This document shows positions 7,862 to 16,511 of a stretch of DNA of 22,387 nucleotides, in pieces. The stretch is from a virus. The stretch covers positions 1-22,387 of IMG/VR virus record IMGVR_UViG_3300017917_001447; one strand, 5' to 3'. The position numbers and the translations under genes were made by a program. Every line of letters begins with the position of its first letter. The stretch's first letter is position 1. The notes beneath the pieces are model-generated. The model saw nothing but the letters and a program-made list of their open reading frames with translations. It did no database searches and had not been told where the DNA came from.

Positions 7862-10800
7862 TTAAGCAAAACTTGCTTTAGCTATAGTTTTATTCCATCC
7901 ATAATTAACAACACCACCAGTCTCCCATTCTATTTTTAAAACAGAACCACTATTGTTATATGATTCTTTAACAAATGTAACCAAAGATGAATTACCTTCA
8001 ATACTTGCTTGTAAAGAAAACAATAGTTTAATTTTACCATCTAAACTAACAGGTTCTTCGTTATTTCCAAGTACAAAGAAAACACTAGTTGATGAATTAG
8101 GGTTAACTTTTATTGTTGATACCAACTCTTTCTTTTTAGTTGTTGTATTTTCAATATACAATTTACCACTGTACGATTTTGTTAAAGTTACATTTGTGTT
8201 AGCAACTGGTTGAAATTGAAATCTTAAGTCTATGTCTAAATTTTCAGTTTCATTTTCATCTATTTTCAAATATGAATCAATTATAAATCCGTTTATTACT
8301 TTAATATCATTTTCAGTTGTTGCAGTTACTGTTGAACCTGTTGGTGGTTGTACAGTATTTTCAAGCCCACCATTAACTTCTTCATCTATAGCAATTTGGT
8401 CATCAATTTTTAAATCTTCTTGTATAAGAGTTCTTTTAATTTCTTTTTCTTCTGGTTTTGTAACAAAACCATCCATTAGATAATAACCACTTTCAGAAGC
8501 TTTAGGTGTAAAACTTTCAAGTTTACCGTCTTCATTTATTCTTTTCATTTCTGGTGGATTTTGAGAAAAAGCAATATAATCAGCTCTGGTATCGTAAACT
8601 TGTGTGTTGGCAAAATAATTAAACGATAATGCATTTTGCAATTTATTTATTGGTCCCATAAGACTTGACCCACCTAAAAAATTAAATGTTATGTCAACAT
8701 TGGCAATCATAGGTTGTACACCAACACCTTCAGGATTAAGGTCCCAAACAAGTGGTTCATATCCAATGTTAACATTTTCAATAACAATTTTAGTATTATA
8801 AAAATCTCCAATTCTAAGAATACAAATTGGTGCTCTACCAAACGCTAAATTATTAGCACCTAATCTTTCTAGAGTAGGTCCTTGTCTAGTACATTGTAAC
8901 AAGAATGTAAGTCTTGAATTAAGACCTTCAGGTGTCATTGAATGAAATGCTGGGTGAAAATATTTTATTTTATCTCTAATAGTGTCAAACACAAATTTAT
9001 TACCAGGTATAGTGTTTCCATTTGCATCAACAGAATCAGCCATCATTCTTTCAAAATAATCACATTCTGTATACATTTTATTAAGTATTTCAGTGGTTAC
9101 ATTAAACCTTTCCTCATCAAAAATTGGTGGTTTAGCAAATAGAGGTTTTTCTATTTCAGATTTAAGTTGTTGGTCAAAAGTAATACTAATATCAACTTTT
9201 CTAGCCAACTTACACGCAAGAATGTCTGTTGGTGGGTTAGGGTAATCTTTAGATTCGACTGGACAATCTGGAACATCACTTTTAGTTAAAGCTTTACCTT
9301 TTAAAACATTAAATCTTCTTTTAACGATATCATCTGTTTGACCTAATTGACTACCCCATTCTTTAGCCAATTTATCTCTAAGATTTTTTGCTCTAGTATC
9401 AGCTAATTTTGTGTTTGATGTACTATTACCTTGTGGACTAGCGTAGCCTTTAAAATTAACAACCGCCCATGGGTATTTTTTAAGAAAAGCAACCATAATT
9501 GACGCATAGTTAGCATCATTGTAACCATATATTGTTTTATCCTCAATAGCAGTAGCTATTAAAGTTGTACTATTACGACCAGCATTTAAACCATAGTCAT
9601 ATCTATCAGGCCATTGAACAGTTTTACCACTAACATCTTTTTGAGTAATATCCGCTTTATATGTACCCAAACCACAACCAAAACCGTCACAATTAGTTGA
9701 ATAATCGATTACAGTTGAACCTGATTTTCCATCTTCATATGTTGCAACATAATCTTTGATGTCATTAGGAAAATAAATTGACAGTGTATCTGGTTGACAA
9801 GGGTCTTCTGGTGCGTTTTTTGGTTGAGGAATTTCAACTGATTTTATATCTATTGTGTCTTTTTGTGTTTTTGTTAATCTCTCACCCCATTTTTGGTCAA
9901 CATCTATACAACCAGCAAAGAAAGAAGCGACATAATTATCGTCAGGCCCGTTAGTTCCTCTGAAAGCGTTATAATAACTTGGATGGTCAACAATTACTTT
10001 AAAGGATAATTGACCAGTTCTTTTTGTATTGTTATATGTATATACTGGTTCACCTCTACCGATAAAGTTTGTTTCCTCCCAATTTACTGTGTTATTTTCA
10101 CTAAATTGAATATCGTATGGAGGGAACCACATGATTCTACCTTTTTTGTTTGTTAGTAAATCACCTGGACCAACCTCACATGATGGTAATTCTTCAACTC
10201 TATCAGCCCAAGCAAGGTTTTCAATTGAAAACATATATTTTTTAGGGTTGGCTATTTTGTCATTTGAATATGGGGCAATTTTAACAAATGGACCGTCTAA
10301 TACACTACCTTCTGTTTTATTTCTGTATGGATACACAGGGTCTTCATATAACGCTCTTTTTCTGATTAGTTTTTGAACGCTATCGTATCTATTAAGTGTT
10401 GTCCAACTTCTACAGAATGTACCATCAGCATCTGGTGCACTAGCTGCAACTCTACCTGTTGTTAAATCATAATTAGCACTAGTTAATACGGCACTACCCT
10501 TAGAAATACCGTTGTTATTGGCTGATTGAATTTGAGTTGAGTCATAACCCATTTCACCCTTAACAGAGACCATAGTTTTCATACCAGTGCTATTGAAAAG
10601 TTTTTGGGTTTTAACTAGAAGAGATTTTTTATCTAAAATAGCACCAGTTGTGTCTAATTCATCATAATTGGTTACTTTGTTTACAGCATCCCCAACACCA
10701 GTCGTCCATGTAAAACCAACTTGACTAATCTTTCTATCATTGTAACCACTATTACCAAATGGTCCACTATATGTTTGTTCTGGTGATTTGAAACCAGAAT

Positions 10801-12115
10801 CTTCAACAAATGCTTCTCTGTTGTAGTTTATTTCAGGTATTACATCACCAGTGTTTCCAAGTATTTTATTTACTTTACCTTCTTTTGAGAAAGCATATAA
10901 TTTTGAATCAGGTACACTAATACCTTCATCACCTTTGTTGTTTTTAAATGCTGGTGCATATCCGCTTCTAAAAGGGTTTGTCGTTACTGAATTAACTGAT
11001 AAGTTATTCAACATACCTTTAATTAATTGTGTAACTTGACCCTTACCTGTGTTAAGAATCATTGAGTTAGCTCTATCAATATTCGATGAATCACCATTTT
11101 CTGATTGGAAAATTGAACCATCGTCACTTAAATAACTTCTTGGTATTTGAAAACCAAGTATTCTAGCAGCACCAGTAAGTAATTGACCTCCAGTTGAACT
11201 AGCTGTAGTAATTTTATAACTAGGTCTAAACCCAGCAAATTCACCATCTTTTATAAGTGAATATATATTTTCTTTTACATTTAATGCACCCAACAAATCT
11301 TGTTGAACATTGAATGCTGCGTTGTTTGCAAGAGCCAACGCTAATTGTTGTGCACCTACATTTCCTAATTTAGTATCATTAACAAAACCAGCTGCACCTA
11401 ACACACGACCCGCTAGAGACGATTTAAAATCAAAATTAGGTATAACTGAACCTCCAGCACCCAAACCTACTCCTTGACCGTTTAAAACGCTTCCTAATAC
11501 GTTTAATGCTTGGTCTCCAGCTGCCCCACCTTGATTAATACCGCCAAATACATCCAAATAGTTACCTAATTGTTGAGATATATCCAAAGGAAACATATTG
11601 ATAAAATCAGCCATATCAATTTGACTGGTTGCATCTAAGTATAAATTTCTAGTTACATTATCTTCCCTATATTGAGCGTTTATTGTTTTACCCTTGATAC
11701 CATAAAATTCAACATCAGGGTTTGCACCTGTTGGATATTGAGAGTTTGTTGGCCAAATAGCATTACCAAAATCAGGATTGTTGATAGCTGGGATAAAATC
11801 AATTTGTTCTAAATTATTCGCAACGTTAGGGTCATTTTGGAATGTATTGTATATAACATTTAAGTCTTTCCAAATAATACCGTTGGTATCTAATGGTAAA
11901 CCAATTGGTATTAAAACGTTACCCGTACCTACAGTAGTATCCAATACTGGCTCACCTATTTTTGGTGAACCATTGATAGTTGTTGGTATTTGTGGATACT
12001 GTGGTAAAAGGTTGAGATTTAATAAAAAATCTCGAATACCATAAGTTACCGCAATTTCGTTGATTGTGTTTTTTGTTGTAGGTGTAGGAAACCCTGTATT
12101 GTAAAAAATTGGCAT
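7862..12115 (-). CDS. Large baseplate/tube-cap structural protein with an internal OmpA-like domain
   Basis: The product has 1417 residues. The N-terminal ~830 residues are Asn/Gly/Thr-rich and structural in character, without enzymatic motifs I recognise. About residues 845-975 form an OmpA C-terminal-like peptidoglycan-binding domain: strand VNFKGYASPQG (886-896), then N-T-K-L-A-D-T-R908-A-K-N-L, matching the family's N-x-x-L-[SA]-x-x-R-A helix. About residues 1070-1220 contain a tube-like beta segment (LRIGDFYNTKIVIENV, EPLVWDLNPEGVGVQP, then LQNALSFNYFANTQ), which suggests a tube initiator or tail-cap role. A Ser/Thr/Asn-rich beta region closes the protein. It has its own promoter-like motif 15 bp upstream of the ATG and a terminator further upstream, so it opens a transcription unit with the gp53-like and hub genes. 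Confidence 0.8.
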   Translation of the reverse strand: MPIFYNTGFPTPTTKNTINEIAVTYGIRDFLLNLNLLPQYPQIPTTINGSPKIGEPVLDTTVGTGNVLIPIGLPLDTNGIIWKDLNVIYNTFQNDPNVANNLEQIDFIPAINNPDFGNAIWPTNSQYPTGANPDVEFYGIKGKTINAQYREDNVTRNLYLDATSQIDMADFINMFPLDISQQLGNYLDVFGGINQGGAAGDQALNVLGSVLNGQGVGLGAGGSVIPNFDFKSSLAGRVLGAAGFVNDTKLGNVGAQQLALALANNAAFNVQQDLLGALNVKENIYSLIKDGEFAGFRPSYKITTASSTGGQLLTGAARILGFQIPRSYLSDDGSIFQSENGDSSNIDRANSMILNTGKGQVTQLIKGMLNNLSVNSVTTNPFRSGYAPAFKNNKGDEGISVPDSKLYAFSKEGKVNKILGNTGDVIPEINYNREAFVEDSGFKSPEQTYSGPFGNSGYNDRKISQVGFTWTTGVGDAVNKVTNYDELDTTGAILDKKSLLVKTQKLFNSTGMKTMVSVKGEMGYDSTQIQSANNNGISKGSAVLTSANYDLTTGRVAASAPDADGTFCRSWTTLNRYDSVQKLIRKRALYEDPVYPYRNKTEGSVLDGPFVKIAPYSNDKIANPKKYMFSIENLAWADRVEELPSCEVGPGDLLTNKKGRIMWFPPYDIQFSENNTVNWEETNFIGRGEPVYTYNNTKRTGQLSFKVIVDHPSYYNAFRGTNGPDDNYVASFFAGCIDVDQKWGERLTKTQKDTIDIKSVEIPQPKNAPEDPCQPDTLSIYFPNDIKDYVATYEDGKSGSTVIDYSTNCDGFGCGLGTYKADITQKDVSGKTVQWPDRYDYGLNAGRNSTTLIATAIEDKTIYGYNDANYASIMVAFLKKYPWAVVNFKGYASPQGNSTSNTKLADTRAKNLRDKLAKEWGSQLGQTDDIVKRRFNVLKGKALTKSDVPDCPVESKDYPNPPTDILACKLARKVDISITFDQQLKSEIEKPLFAKPPIFDEERFNVTTEILNKMYTECDYFERMMADSVDANGNTIPGNKFVFDTIRDKIKYFHPAFHSMTPEGLNSRLTFLLQCTRQGPTLERLGANNLAFGRAPICILRIGDFYNTKIVIENVNIGYEPLVWDLNPEGVGVQPMIANVDITFNFLGGSSLMGPINKLQNALSFNYFANTQVYDTRADYIAFSQNPPEMKRINEDGKLESFTPKASESGYYLMDGFVTKPEEKEIKRTLIQEDLKIDDQIAIDEEVNGGLENTVQPPTGSTVTATTENDIKVINGFIIDSYLKIDENETENLDIDLRFQFQPVANTNVTLTKSYSGKLYIENTTTKKKELVSTIKVNPNSSTSVFFVLGNNEEPVSLDGKIKLLFSLQASIEGNSSLVTFVKESYNNSGSVLKIEWETGGVVNYGWNKTIAKASFA
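9191..9583 (-). other. OmpA C-terminal-like domain within the baseplate protein
   Basis: Residues about 845-975 of the 1417-aa protein. The order is the OmpA one: a helix (NYASIMVAFLKKYP), a strand with GYASPQG, the N-x-x-L-A-x-x-R-A-x-x-L helix with Arg908, a second helix/strand with RRFNVLKGKAL, and a closing LARKVDISITF strand. The Arg is the residue expected to contact diaminopimelate in peptidoglycan-binding members. The boundaries are estimates. Confidence 0.75.
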
Positions 12116-12130
12116 AGTACTTTCTTTTCT

Positions 12131-12140
12131 ATATAAATAC
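12131..12140 (-). promoter_or_regulatory. ATATTTAT-type late-promoter-like motif
   Basis: In the transcribed direction GTATTTATAT lies 15 bp upstream of the ATG at 12115 and about 55 bp downstream of the tape-measure terminator. It is a weaker match than the copies at 16132 and 18234 because it lacks the following ATAAAA. Confidence 0.4.
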
Positions 12141-12196
12141 TATACTACCAAAAAAATTATAAAAATAAATGGTTTGAAGTTACTATAAAATAAAAA

Positions 12197-12213
12197 AGGC
12201 ACACGTAGTGCCT
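12197..12213 (-). terminator. Intrinsic terminator after the tape-measure gene
   Basis: Stem AGGCAC/GTGCCT with a five-base loop, followed in the minus direction by six T and more T/A. The only GC-rich spot in the intergenic region is this hairpin. It ends the transcript carrying the tape-measure gene before the next unit starts. Confidence 0.85.
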
Positions 12214-12372
12214 ATTTTTAATAAAAAGTTAGTATATTTGTTATTTATTATAATATTTTTAATTATTATATATTATTATATAATTTTTTATATATACAAA
12301 AATACGGAAAATTTTTGACAAAATCAAGTATTCTTAACAATTATTTTAAAATAAATCGTAAATCATTGATTA
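12214..12372 (-). other. Non-coding, extremely AT-rich 3' region of the tape-measure transcript
   Basis: About 160 bases between the tape-measure stop (12373) and its terminator hairpin. Bases from about 12237 to 12296 are almost purely A/T. I found no ORF longer than a few codons in the minus direction and no tRNA-like fold. A TATTTTTG (12304-12297, minus) matches the Bacteroidota -7 element and has CTTG 20 bp upstream, but nothing except the terminator follows. Confidence 0.5.
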
Positions 12373-14814
12373 TCAACCTCTATTTTTACCACCATTTAAT
12401 GTTTTCTCAAGTTGTGAGTGAACTAATTTAACAATTGATGATTTAAATTCTGTATTTTTGGCCAATTCAATAGCCATTGTTGTATTACCTGGCATTTCAA
12501 CCTTTATATTTCCACTAATATTTAAATCACCAAATTCAATTTTTGTTGAAGAAACTTGATTTTGATTTGATTGGTTAAGGGTTTTATCAACCACTCCACC
12601 AGGTTTCATTGCTAACAATTCATCTTTATTATTAATTGGTTTTATCTCACCACCTTGTAATAAAGCTCTGCCTTTTGAATGTGTTTGAGGTAAATTATTT
12701 TTTAGTTTAGGTACATATACATCATCACCAGGTGAAGTAACATTTACTTCATCTTGATTTGCCATATCACCAAAATATTTACCACCAAAACCACCAATTA
12801 ACGCACCTGTACCACCTAAAGCCGCAGCAGTTAAAGCTAACGAACTACCACCAGTAAAAGGTGCTAATGCTAAACCTAACACACCACCAGCAATTGCTAA
12901 ACCAGTACCCCACTTATCACCAGCTTTTGTTGATTTTCTACCACTTGCCTCAGTTGCTTTTTCACCAAGCCAATTACCAGCAACACCAGCCGCAGCTGTA
13001 GCCATTAAAGGGCCAGCTACTCTAGCAAAATTTTTAGCCAAGATAGAACCTAATCCACCACCAGTAGTACCACCTAAAAAGCCTTGTGCTAACGCAAAAC
13101 CATTTACAATCCAATTGGCTTTTTCAAATAAAAACGATAAGGCCTTACCACCTAACCATGCGGCAAATATACCTTTTGGACCTAATTGTATTGCCAACTG
13201 AGCTAGACTCTTAAACCATTGAGCACCAGTGACTGCAAACTCAGCTAACCATTTACCTAATTTTTTTAATTCATCTCTAAAACCCTTTCCTTTTTCACCA
13301 GTTAAATCATCAACAAGTGGTCCTAAAACACCTGTGATTCCTTCAAGTATTGGCATCATGGCTATTTTAACCATGTTTATCAAGTTCCCTATTTTTTCAT
13401 CGAAGGATTGTGCTGCTTTAGCTCTTTCTTCAAGTGTTTTTTTCTCAGCAATCCTATCTTTTATTATTTTTTTATCAGCACTAGTAAGCATACTAAGTAA
13501 TTTTGGTTTACCATCTATTTCAATAGTTGCTTTACCATCTTTGAATTCAGCTGTATTAGCGATAAACTCTTTAGTCTCGTCATCAACACCAAAAACTTGT
13601 GTTTTTATTTTACCTAATTTAAAAGCTTTTTTACCAGCTTCTAACAAATCATCATATTCAAGACCAGTTTGTTGCGCCACAATTTTAAGTCTATGCATTT
13701 CCATAGCAGTTGTTTCAATACTACCATCTTTAGCAAATGACATAGATTCTTTTGCAGCATTTGCAATTTCTTCAGTAAGACCCTTAACATCATTACGAGC
13801 CATATACATAAGCCTAAAAGGGTCTGCAAGCCTAGACCATGCACCACCCATAACTTGTAATTGAGCAGACATTTCAATAGCTGGTTCTAAGTCAAACAAT
13901 TTATCAGCCATTCCAGATGCAAATTTCATATCGACACCTAACTTAGTAACAGTTTTAGCCATTTCAGCAAGACCCTTAGCACCGTCCTTGAAACGATACC
14001 TGTTAAGCATTTTAATGTTACCAGATATGTTTTTAATTACCTTGGTAGCGTTAAGACCCATTTTGCTAGAACTATTAAGTGTATCTTCAACAAAACTTGC
14101 GGTTTTTTCAGCTGACAAACCTTGAGAGTCAAATTCAGCGGCCATTTGTGCCGCCCCTTCAATACCCAACTGTGTCGCGTTAGCCATAGCCGAAACAGTT
14201 TTGAGAGCATTTTCATTCATCATAACGTTTCTACCAATGGCTTCAGAATAACCAGCTTGTAACTCAGCCAATTCTTTTATACCAGCCCCAAAACCAATAG
14301 TGTCTAAAGAAGTTTCAGTTATATTACGTCTAAAAGCTTCACTACTTTTATCCATTAGACCCATATCTCTAGCCGCAATTCTAATAGATTTGTCCATTTC
14401 GAACATATCTTTAAATTTGCCAGCAAAATTACTAATAAGAGATGGTATTTTACCAATATTACCAACGGCTTTAGCAGTACCAGCAGCAAAAGAAGCACCA
14501 GCTTGACCAAGAGTCATCTTTAACAGCTTAGCGTCTTTTATTGCTTCTTTGTTTAAATCTCTAGCTAATTTTAATTTTTTTATTTGCTTATCTAAAACAG
14601 CTATTTTAGCTTCGGCAACTTTTTTATCCTCACCAGTCAACGTTGACAAATCAGCCATTAATTTTTTCCTATTTTCAGTAGCTGTATCAATCGACTTGTT
14701 TATTTTTTTAAGTTCCTCAACTTTTTTCAAATAAGAATCTAACCCAGCGTTTACTTCAGCTTGGAGTGCGGCGTATCTTTTTAAATCATTATTTATATCG
14801 TCACTTAATGCCAT
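12373..14814 (-). CDS. Tape-measure protein candidate
   Basis: The product has 813 residues. The first ~110 are a Lys/Glu/Leu-rich coiled-coil-like stretch, followed by long amphipathic Ala-rich helices to about 540. About residues 550-680 are Gly/Ala/Leu-rich and hydrophobic (for example AAWLGGKALSFLF and ALIGGFGGKYFGDM), the membrane-active segment typical of tape-measure proteins. The C-terminus ends in a small beta-like part (IEFGDLNISGNIKVEM) and a basic tail. The tape measure sets tail length and is thought to be ejected ahead of the DNA. The ATG is 2 bp after the stop of the 434-aa gene, so both are on one message, and a strong terminator follows. The gp26-like gene and its overlapping ORF lie two genes upstream, as expected for tail-assembly factors. 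The assignment rests on composition and context. Confidence 0.78.
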   Translation of the reverse strand: MALSDDINNDLKRYAALQAEVNAGLDSYLKKVEELKKINKSIDTATENRKKLMADLSTLTGEDKKVAEAKIAVLDKQIKKLKLARDLNKEAIKDAKLLKMTLGQAGASFAAGTAKAVGNIGKIPSLISNFAGKFKDMFEMDKSIRIAARDMGLMDKSSEAFRRNITETSLDTIGFGAGIKELAELQAGYSEAIGRNVMMNENALKTVSAMANATQLGIEGAAQMAAEFDSQGLSAEKTASFVEDTLNSSSKMGLNATKVIKNISGNIKMLNRYRFKDGAKGLAEMAKTVTKLGVDMKFASGMADKLFDLEPAIEMSAQLQVMGGAWSRLADPFRLMYMARNDVKGLTEEIANAAKESMSFAKDGSIETTAMEMHRLKIVAQQTGLEYDDLLEAGKKAFKLGKIKTQVFGVDDETKEFIANTAEFKDGKATIEIDGKPKLLSMLTSADKKIIKDRIAEKKTLEERAKAAQSFDEKIGNLINMVKIAMMPILEGITGVLGPLVDDLTGEKGKGFRDELKKLGKWLAEFAVTGAQWFKSLAQLAIQLGPKGIFAAWLGGKALSFLFEKANWIVNGFALAQGFLGGTTGGGLGSILAKNFARVAGPLMATAAAGVAGNWLGEKATEASGRKSTKAGDKWGTGLAIAGGVLGLALAPFTGGSSLALTAAALGGTGALIGGFGGKYFGDMANQDEVNVTSPGDDVYVPKLKNNLPQTHSKGRALLQGGEIKPINNKDELLAMKPGGVVDKTLNQSNQNQVSSTKIEFGDLNISGNIKVEMPGNTTMAIELAKNTEFKSSIVKLVHSQLEKTLNGGKNRG

Positions 14815-14816
14815 AA

Positions 14817-16121
14817 TTAATTGTTTTTATCTGATTTATAACCATCCGAATCTAAGAATTTTATGATAACATTTTTTTGAACAAATTTATCTGGTTCACC
14901 ACTATATTTGTTTTTATCAACATATACATTACAATAAAACTCATCAGGTTTTTTACCTGTTGGTTCTTTAACTTTTATTTTGAATCCTTCTTGTGAATTA
15001 ATAAGAACTTTTGAATCGCCATCCCCACCTATATAAGGTTTAACAAGAGCTACGTGTTTTCCAGATAAACTAAGAACGTTTTCTTTATTACCTTTGGTCA
15101 CATATTCTATTTCAACTGGTGTTTTAAAAATTAATTCAGCCATCTTATTGTTTTTATTTGTAAACCCTGGAAATTTCTCAGCAATCTTTCTTTCGTAATA
15201 ACTGTTAACCAAATTTAGCGCTGGGTAAATACCACTTCCAATAGCTTTTTCTTTTTTAAGTGCAGCAACAAAATAGTTCCACAAAGAAGGGGCTGTATAA
15301 AAAGCGGCTCTCATATTAGGGTCGTTAACAATATCCTTGTAATATTTTTTAAGTATATTAACGTTAGTTTCAACTATACTGTAATTTTCGTATTGTATTT
15401 TTATTTTATTAAAATCACCTGTTGCTTCATTCTCTGTATAAAGAGTGATAGTTTTATTTGTTGAATTCCATGAAGTTTTTGTCAATATATAATCTTTTTT
15501 TTCTTCGTCTGTAAAATGATATTCTTCATTTTCTTTTTTAATAAAATCTAGTTTTATATTTTTACCATCTTCTTTTGTTATTAATAAAGATTCTTCTGGT
15601 TGTATATTAACAACATCTTCTGGTAATTGTGTAAAAGTAATGTTAGGGTCTAATTCTATTGGTTCACTCTTATCATCAACTGATTGTTGAGGTTCTTGTT
15701 GTGGTTGAGGTTGTGGTTCTTCTTGTGGTTCTGGTTGTGGTTTGGTTTTACCAGCTTCGTTTTCATCTGAAGAAGAAACCAAATCATTATCCCTCCAAAC
15801 TTTCATATTTTCAACATTAACTTTAAATGGTTTGAATTGTTTAGTGTTTTTATCAAAAGTTGAATAGGTTAAAGAATTTGTTGAATCGTCATAGCCATTA
15901 AAAGTTAACTTTATAGATTCATTATTTGGTCCATAACATAAAATTTCATTGTCAGAAAAATTAACACTAACCACTTTTAAATTAACGGTTTTACCACCCT
16001 TAACTTCAAAACTTAATATATCATTAGCTTTTACTAATTTTAAGTCATCGTTAATGTTTTCAACCAAGAATTTGGTTAAATTATAATACTGTTGTTCAGT
16101 TAATTTAATCTTTTTTTTCAT
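14817..16121 (-). CDS. Unidentified 434-aa late protein with a cleavable-looking N-terminus
   Basis: I place the start at the ATG of MKKKIKLTEQQYYNL (16121). The upstream in-frame ATG at 16154 would run through the promoter-like motif and encode an unlikely hydrophobic leader. Residues 1-21 share the pattern basic/Ile, L/I-T-E-x-Q-Y...L-x-E with the 123-aa protein encoded between sheath and tube. Beta-rich halves flank a Pro/Gln/Glu-rich linker at about residues 125-145. A helical part at about 260-320 (PNMRAAFYTAPSLWNYFVAAL) looks conserved in style but I cannot name it. It is co-transcribed with the tape measure (2 bp gap). It could be a tail-completion or internal virion protein; function unknown. 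Confidence 0.8.
   Translation of the reverse strand: MKKKIKLTEQQYYNLTKFLVENINDDLKLVKANDILSFEVKGGKTVNLKVVSVNFSDNEILCYGPNNESIKLTFNGYDDSTNSLTYSTFDKNTKQFKPFKVNVENMKVWRDNDLVSSSDENEAGKTKPQPEPQEEPQPQPQQEPQQSVDDKSEPIELDPNITFTQLPEDVVNIQPEESLLITKEDGKNIKLDFIKKENEEYHFTDEEKKDYILTKTSWNSTNKTITLYTENEATGDFNKIKIQYENYSIVETNVNILKKYYKDIVNDPNMRAAFYTAPSLWNYFVAALKKEKAIGSGIYPALNLVNSYYERKIAEKFPGFTNKNNKMAELIFKTPVEIEYVTKGNKENVLSLSGKHVALVKPYIGGDGDSKVLINSQEGFKIKVKEPTGKKPDEFYCNVYVDKNKYSGEPDKFVQKNVIIKFLDSDGYKSDKNN
15686..15750 (-). repeat. Pro/Gln/Glu low-complexity linker repeat
   Basis: Degenerate CCA/CAA/GAA-type codon repeats encode an alternating Pro-Gln-Glu tract (KPQPEPQEEPQPQPQQEPQQ) that separates the two halves of the 434-aa protein. 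It is probably a flexible or extended spacer. Confidence 0.7.
16059..16121 (-). other. Candidate N-terminal targeting peptide (ends L-V-E)
   Basis: Residues 1-21 of the 434-aa protein: MKKKIKLTEQQ, then YYNLTKFLVE. The end L19-V20-E21 fits the L/I-x-E part of the T4 prohead protease (gp21) cleavage rule, although Asn22 is not the preferred small residue. Compare 19205-19255 and 18139-18225. Confidence 0.4.
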
Positions 16122-16131
16122 TTTAATTTTT

Positions 16132-16143
16132 ATTATAAATATC
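16132..16143 (-). promoter_or_regulatory. ATATTTAT-type late-promoter-like motif
   Basis: GATATTTATAAT in the minus direction, continuing AAAA, 10 bp upstream of the ATG at 16121 and directly downstream of the terminator at 16155-16177. It is nearly identical base for base to the copy at 18234-18250, including the AATTAAAATG that follows. Confidence 0.55.
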
Positions 16144-16154
16144 ATGTAAAACAA

Positions 16155-16177
16155 AAATCCCCAAAAAATGGGGATTT
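16155..16177 (-). terminator. Intrinsic terminator after the gp26-like/small-ORF pair
   Basis: Eight-base stem AAATCCCC/GGGGATTT with a seven-base T-rich/A-rich loop, followed by TTTTTG in the minus direction. It sits 1-2 bases past the stop codon at 16179 and just before the next promoter-like motif. Confidence 0.82.
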
Positions 16178-16178
16178 A

Positions 16179-16511
16179 TTAATTAAGTGGTATTTGCCCA
16201 GTTTGCATTTTTGTTTTTAATGCGTCTCCAGAAATTTTACTTTGTCTTGAACCCTTAGCATGTTTGTTAGATGTTGTGTTTCCAGTATCTTCAAGTGTTT
16301 TTTCTCTTTGTTTTACCAATAAGTCAATGAAAAATCTTCTTTCATATACTGGCATCATCATAGCATCGTCGTAGCCCATATTTAAATTTTGTATACAAAT
16401 AAAGACTTCTTGTAAAACGATTGGTTTATACTCTGAACTCAGGCCAAAAAAAGTTGACGTTAAGGGGAAGAAAGGTTTTGATGGACCCACCTCCAGGAGT
16501 CCCAACCTCAA
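16179..16511 (-). CDS. Small tail/baseplate-assembly ORF overlapping the gp26-like gene in the +1 frame
   Basis: The open frame runs from a TTG at 16511 to 16179 and overlaps the gp26-like gene by 86 bases. The distinctive part begins after the overlap: SSEYKPIVLQEVFICIQNLNMGYDDAMMMPVYERRFFIDLLVKQ, where MPVYERRFF resembles the M-P-x-x-x-R-x-[FY]-[FY] motif I recall in small ORFs following gp26-like genes of T4-type phages. There is no ATG before this motif's own region: the first is at 16379, inside it, and would give 66 aa. The real product is therefore either an extension of the gp26-like protein made by +1 (or -2) frameshifting at the T7 run (about 508 residues in all), or a protein started from TTG, CTG or the internal ATG. 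The C-terminus is polar and disordered. A tail-assembly chaperone role is inferred from position upstream of the tape measure. Confidence 0.6.
   Translation of the reverse strand: MRLGLLEVGPSKPFFPLTSTFFGLSSEYKPIVLQEVFICIQNLNMGYDDAMMMPVYERRFFIDLLVKQREKTLEDTGNTTSNKHAKGSRQSKISGDALKTKMQTGQIPLN

Noticed and set aside
12197-12304. Possible small RNA between the TATTTTTG element (12304-12297) and the terminator
   Set aside because: The sequence between is nearly all A/T with no stable fold, and TAnnTTTG matches also occur on the other strand nearby (12233-12240), so the promoter match is not specific.
12314-12345. TTGACA on the plus strand in the AT-rich intergenic region, resembling a sigma-70 -35 box
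   Set aside because: No matching -10 at proper spacing and it would drive antisense transcription into the tape-measure gene; expected by chance in AT-rich DNA.
13229-13864. 211-codon open frame on the plus strand opposite the tape-measure gene
   Set aside because: Its Ser/Leu/Ile-rich translation is what the complement of Ala/Lys-rich coding DNA gives; it has no promoter or family features and lies wholly inside a convincing gene.
16122-16154. Upstream ATG at 16154 for the 434-aa protein
   Set aside because: The added residues (MFYMIFIIKIK) are simply the translated promoter-like motif; starting at 16121 gives the shared MKKKIKLTE N-terminus.
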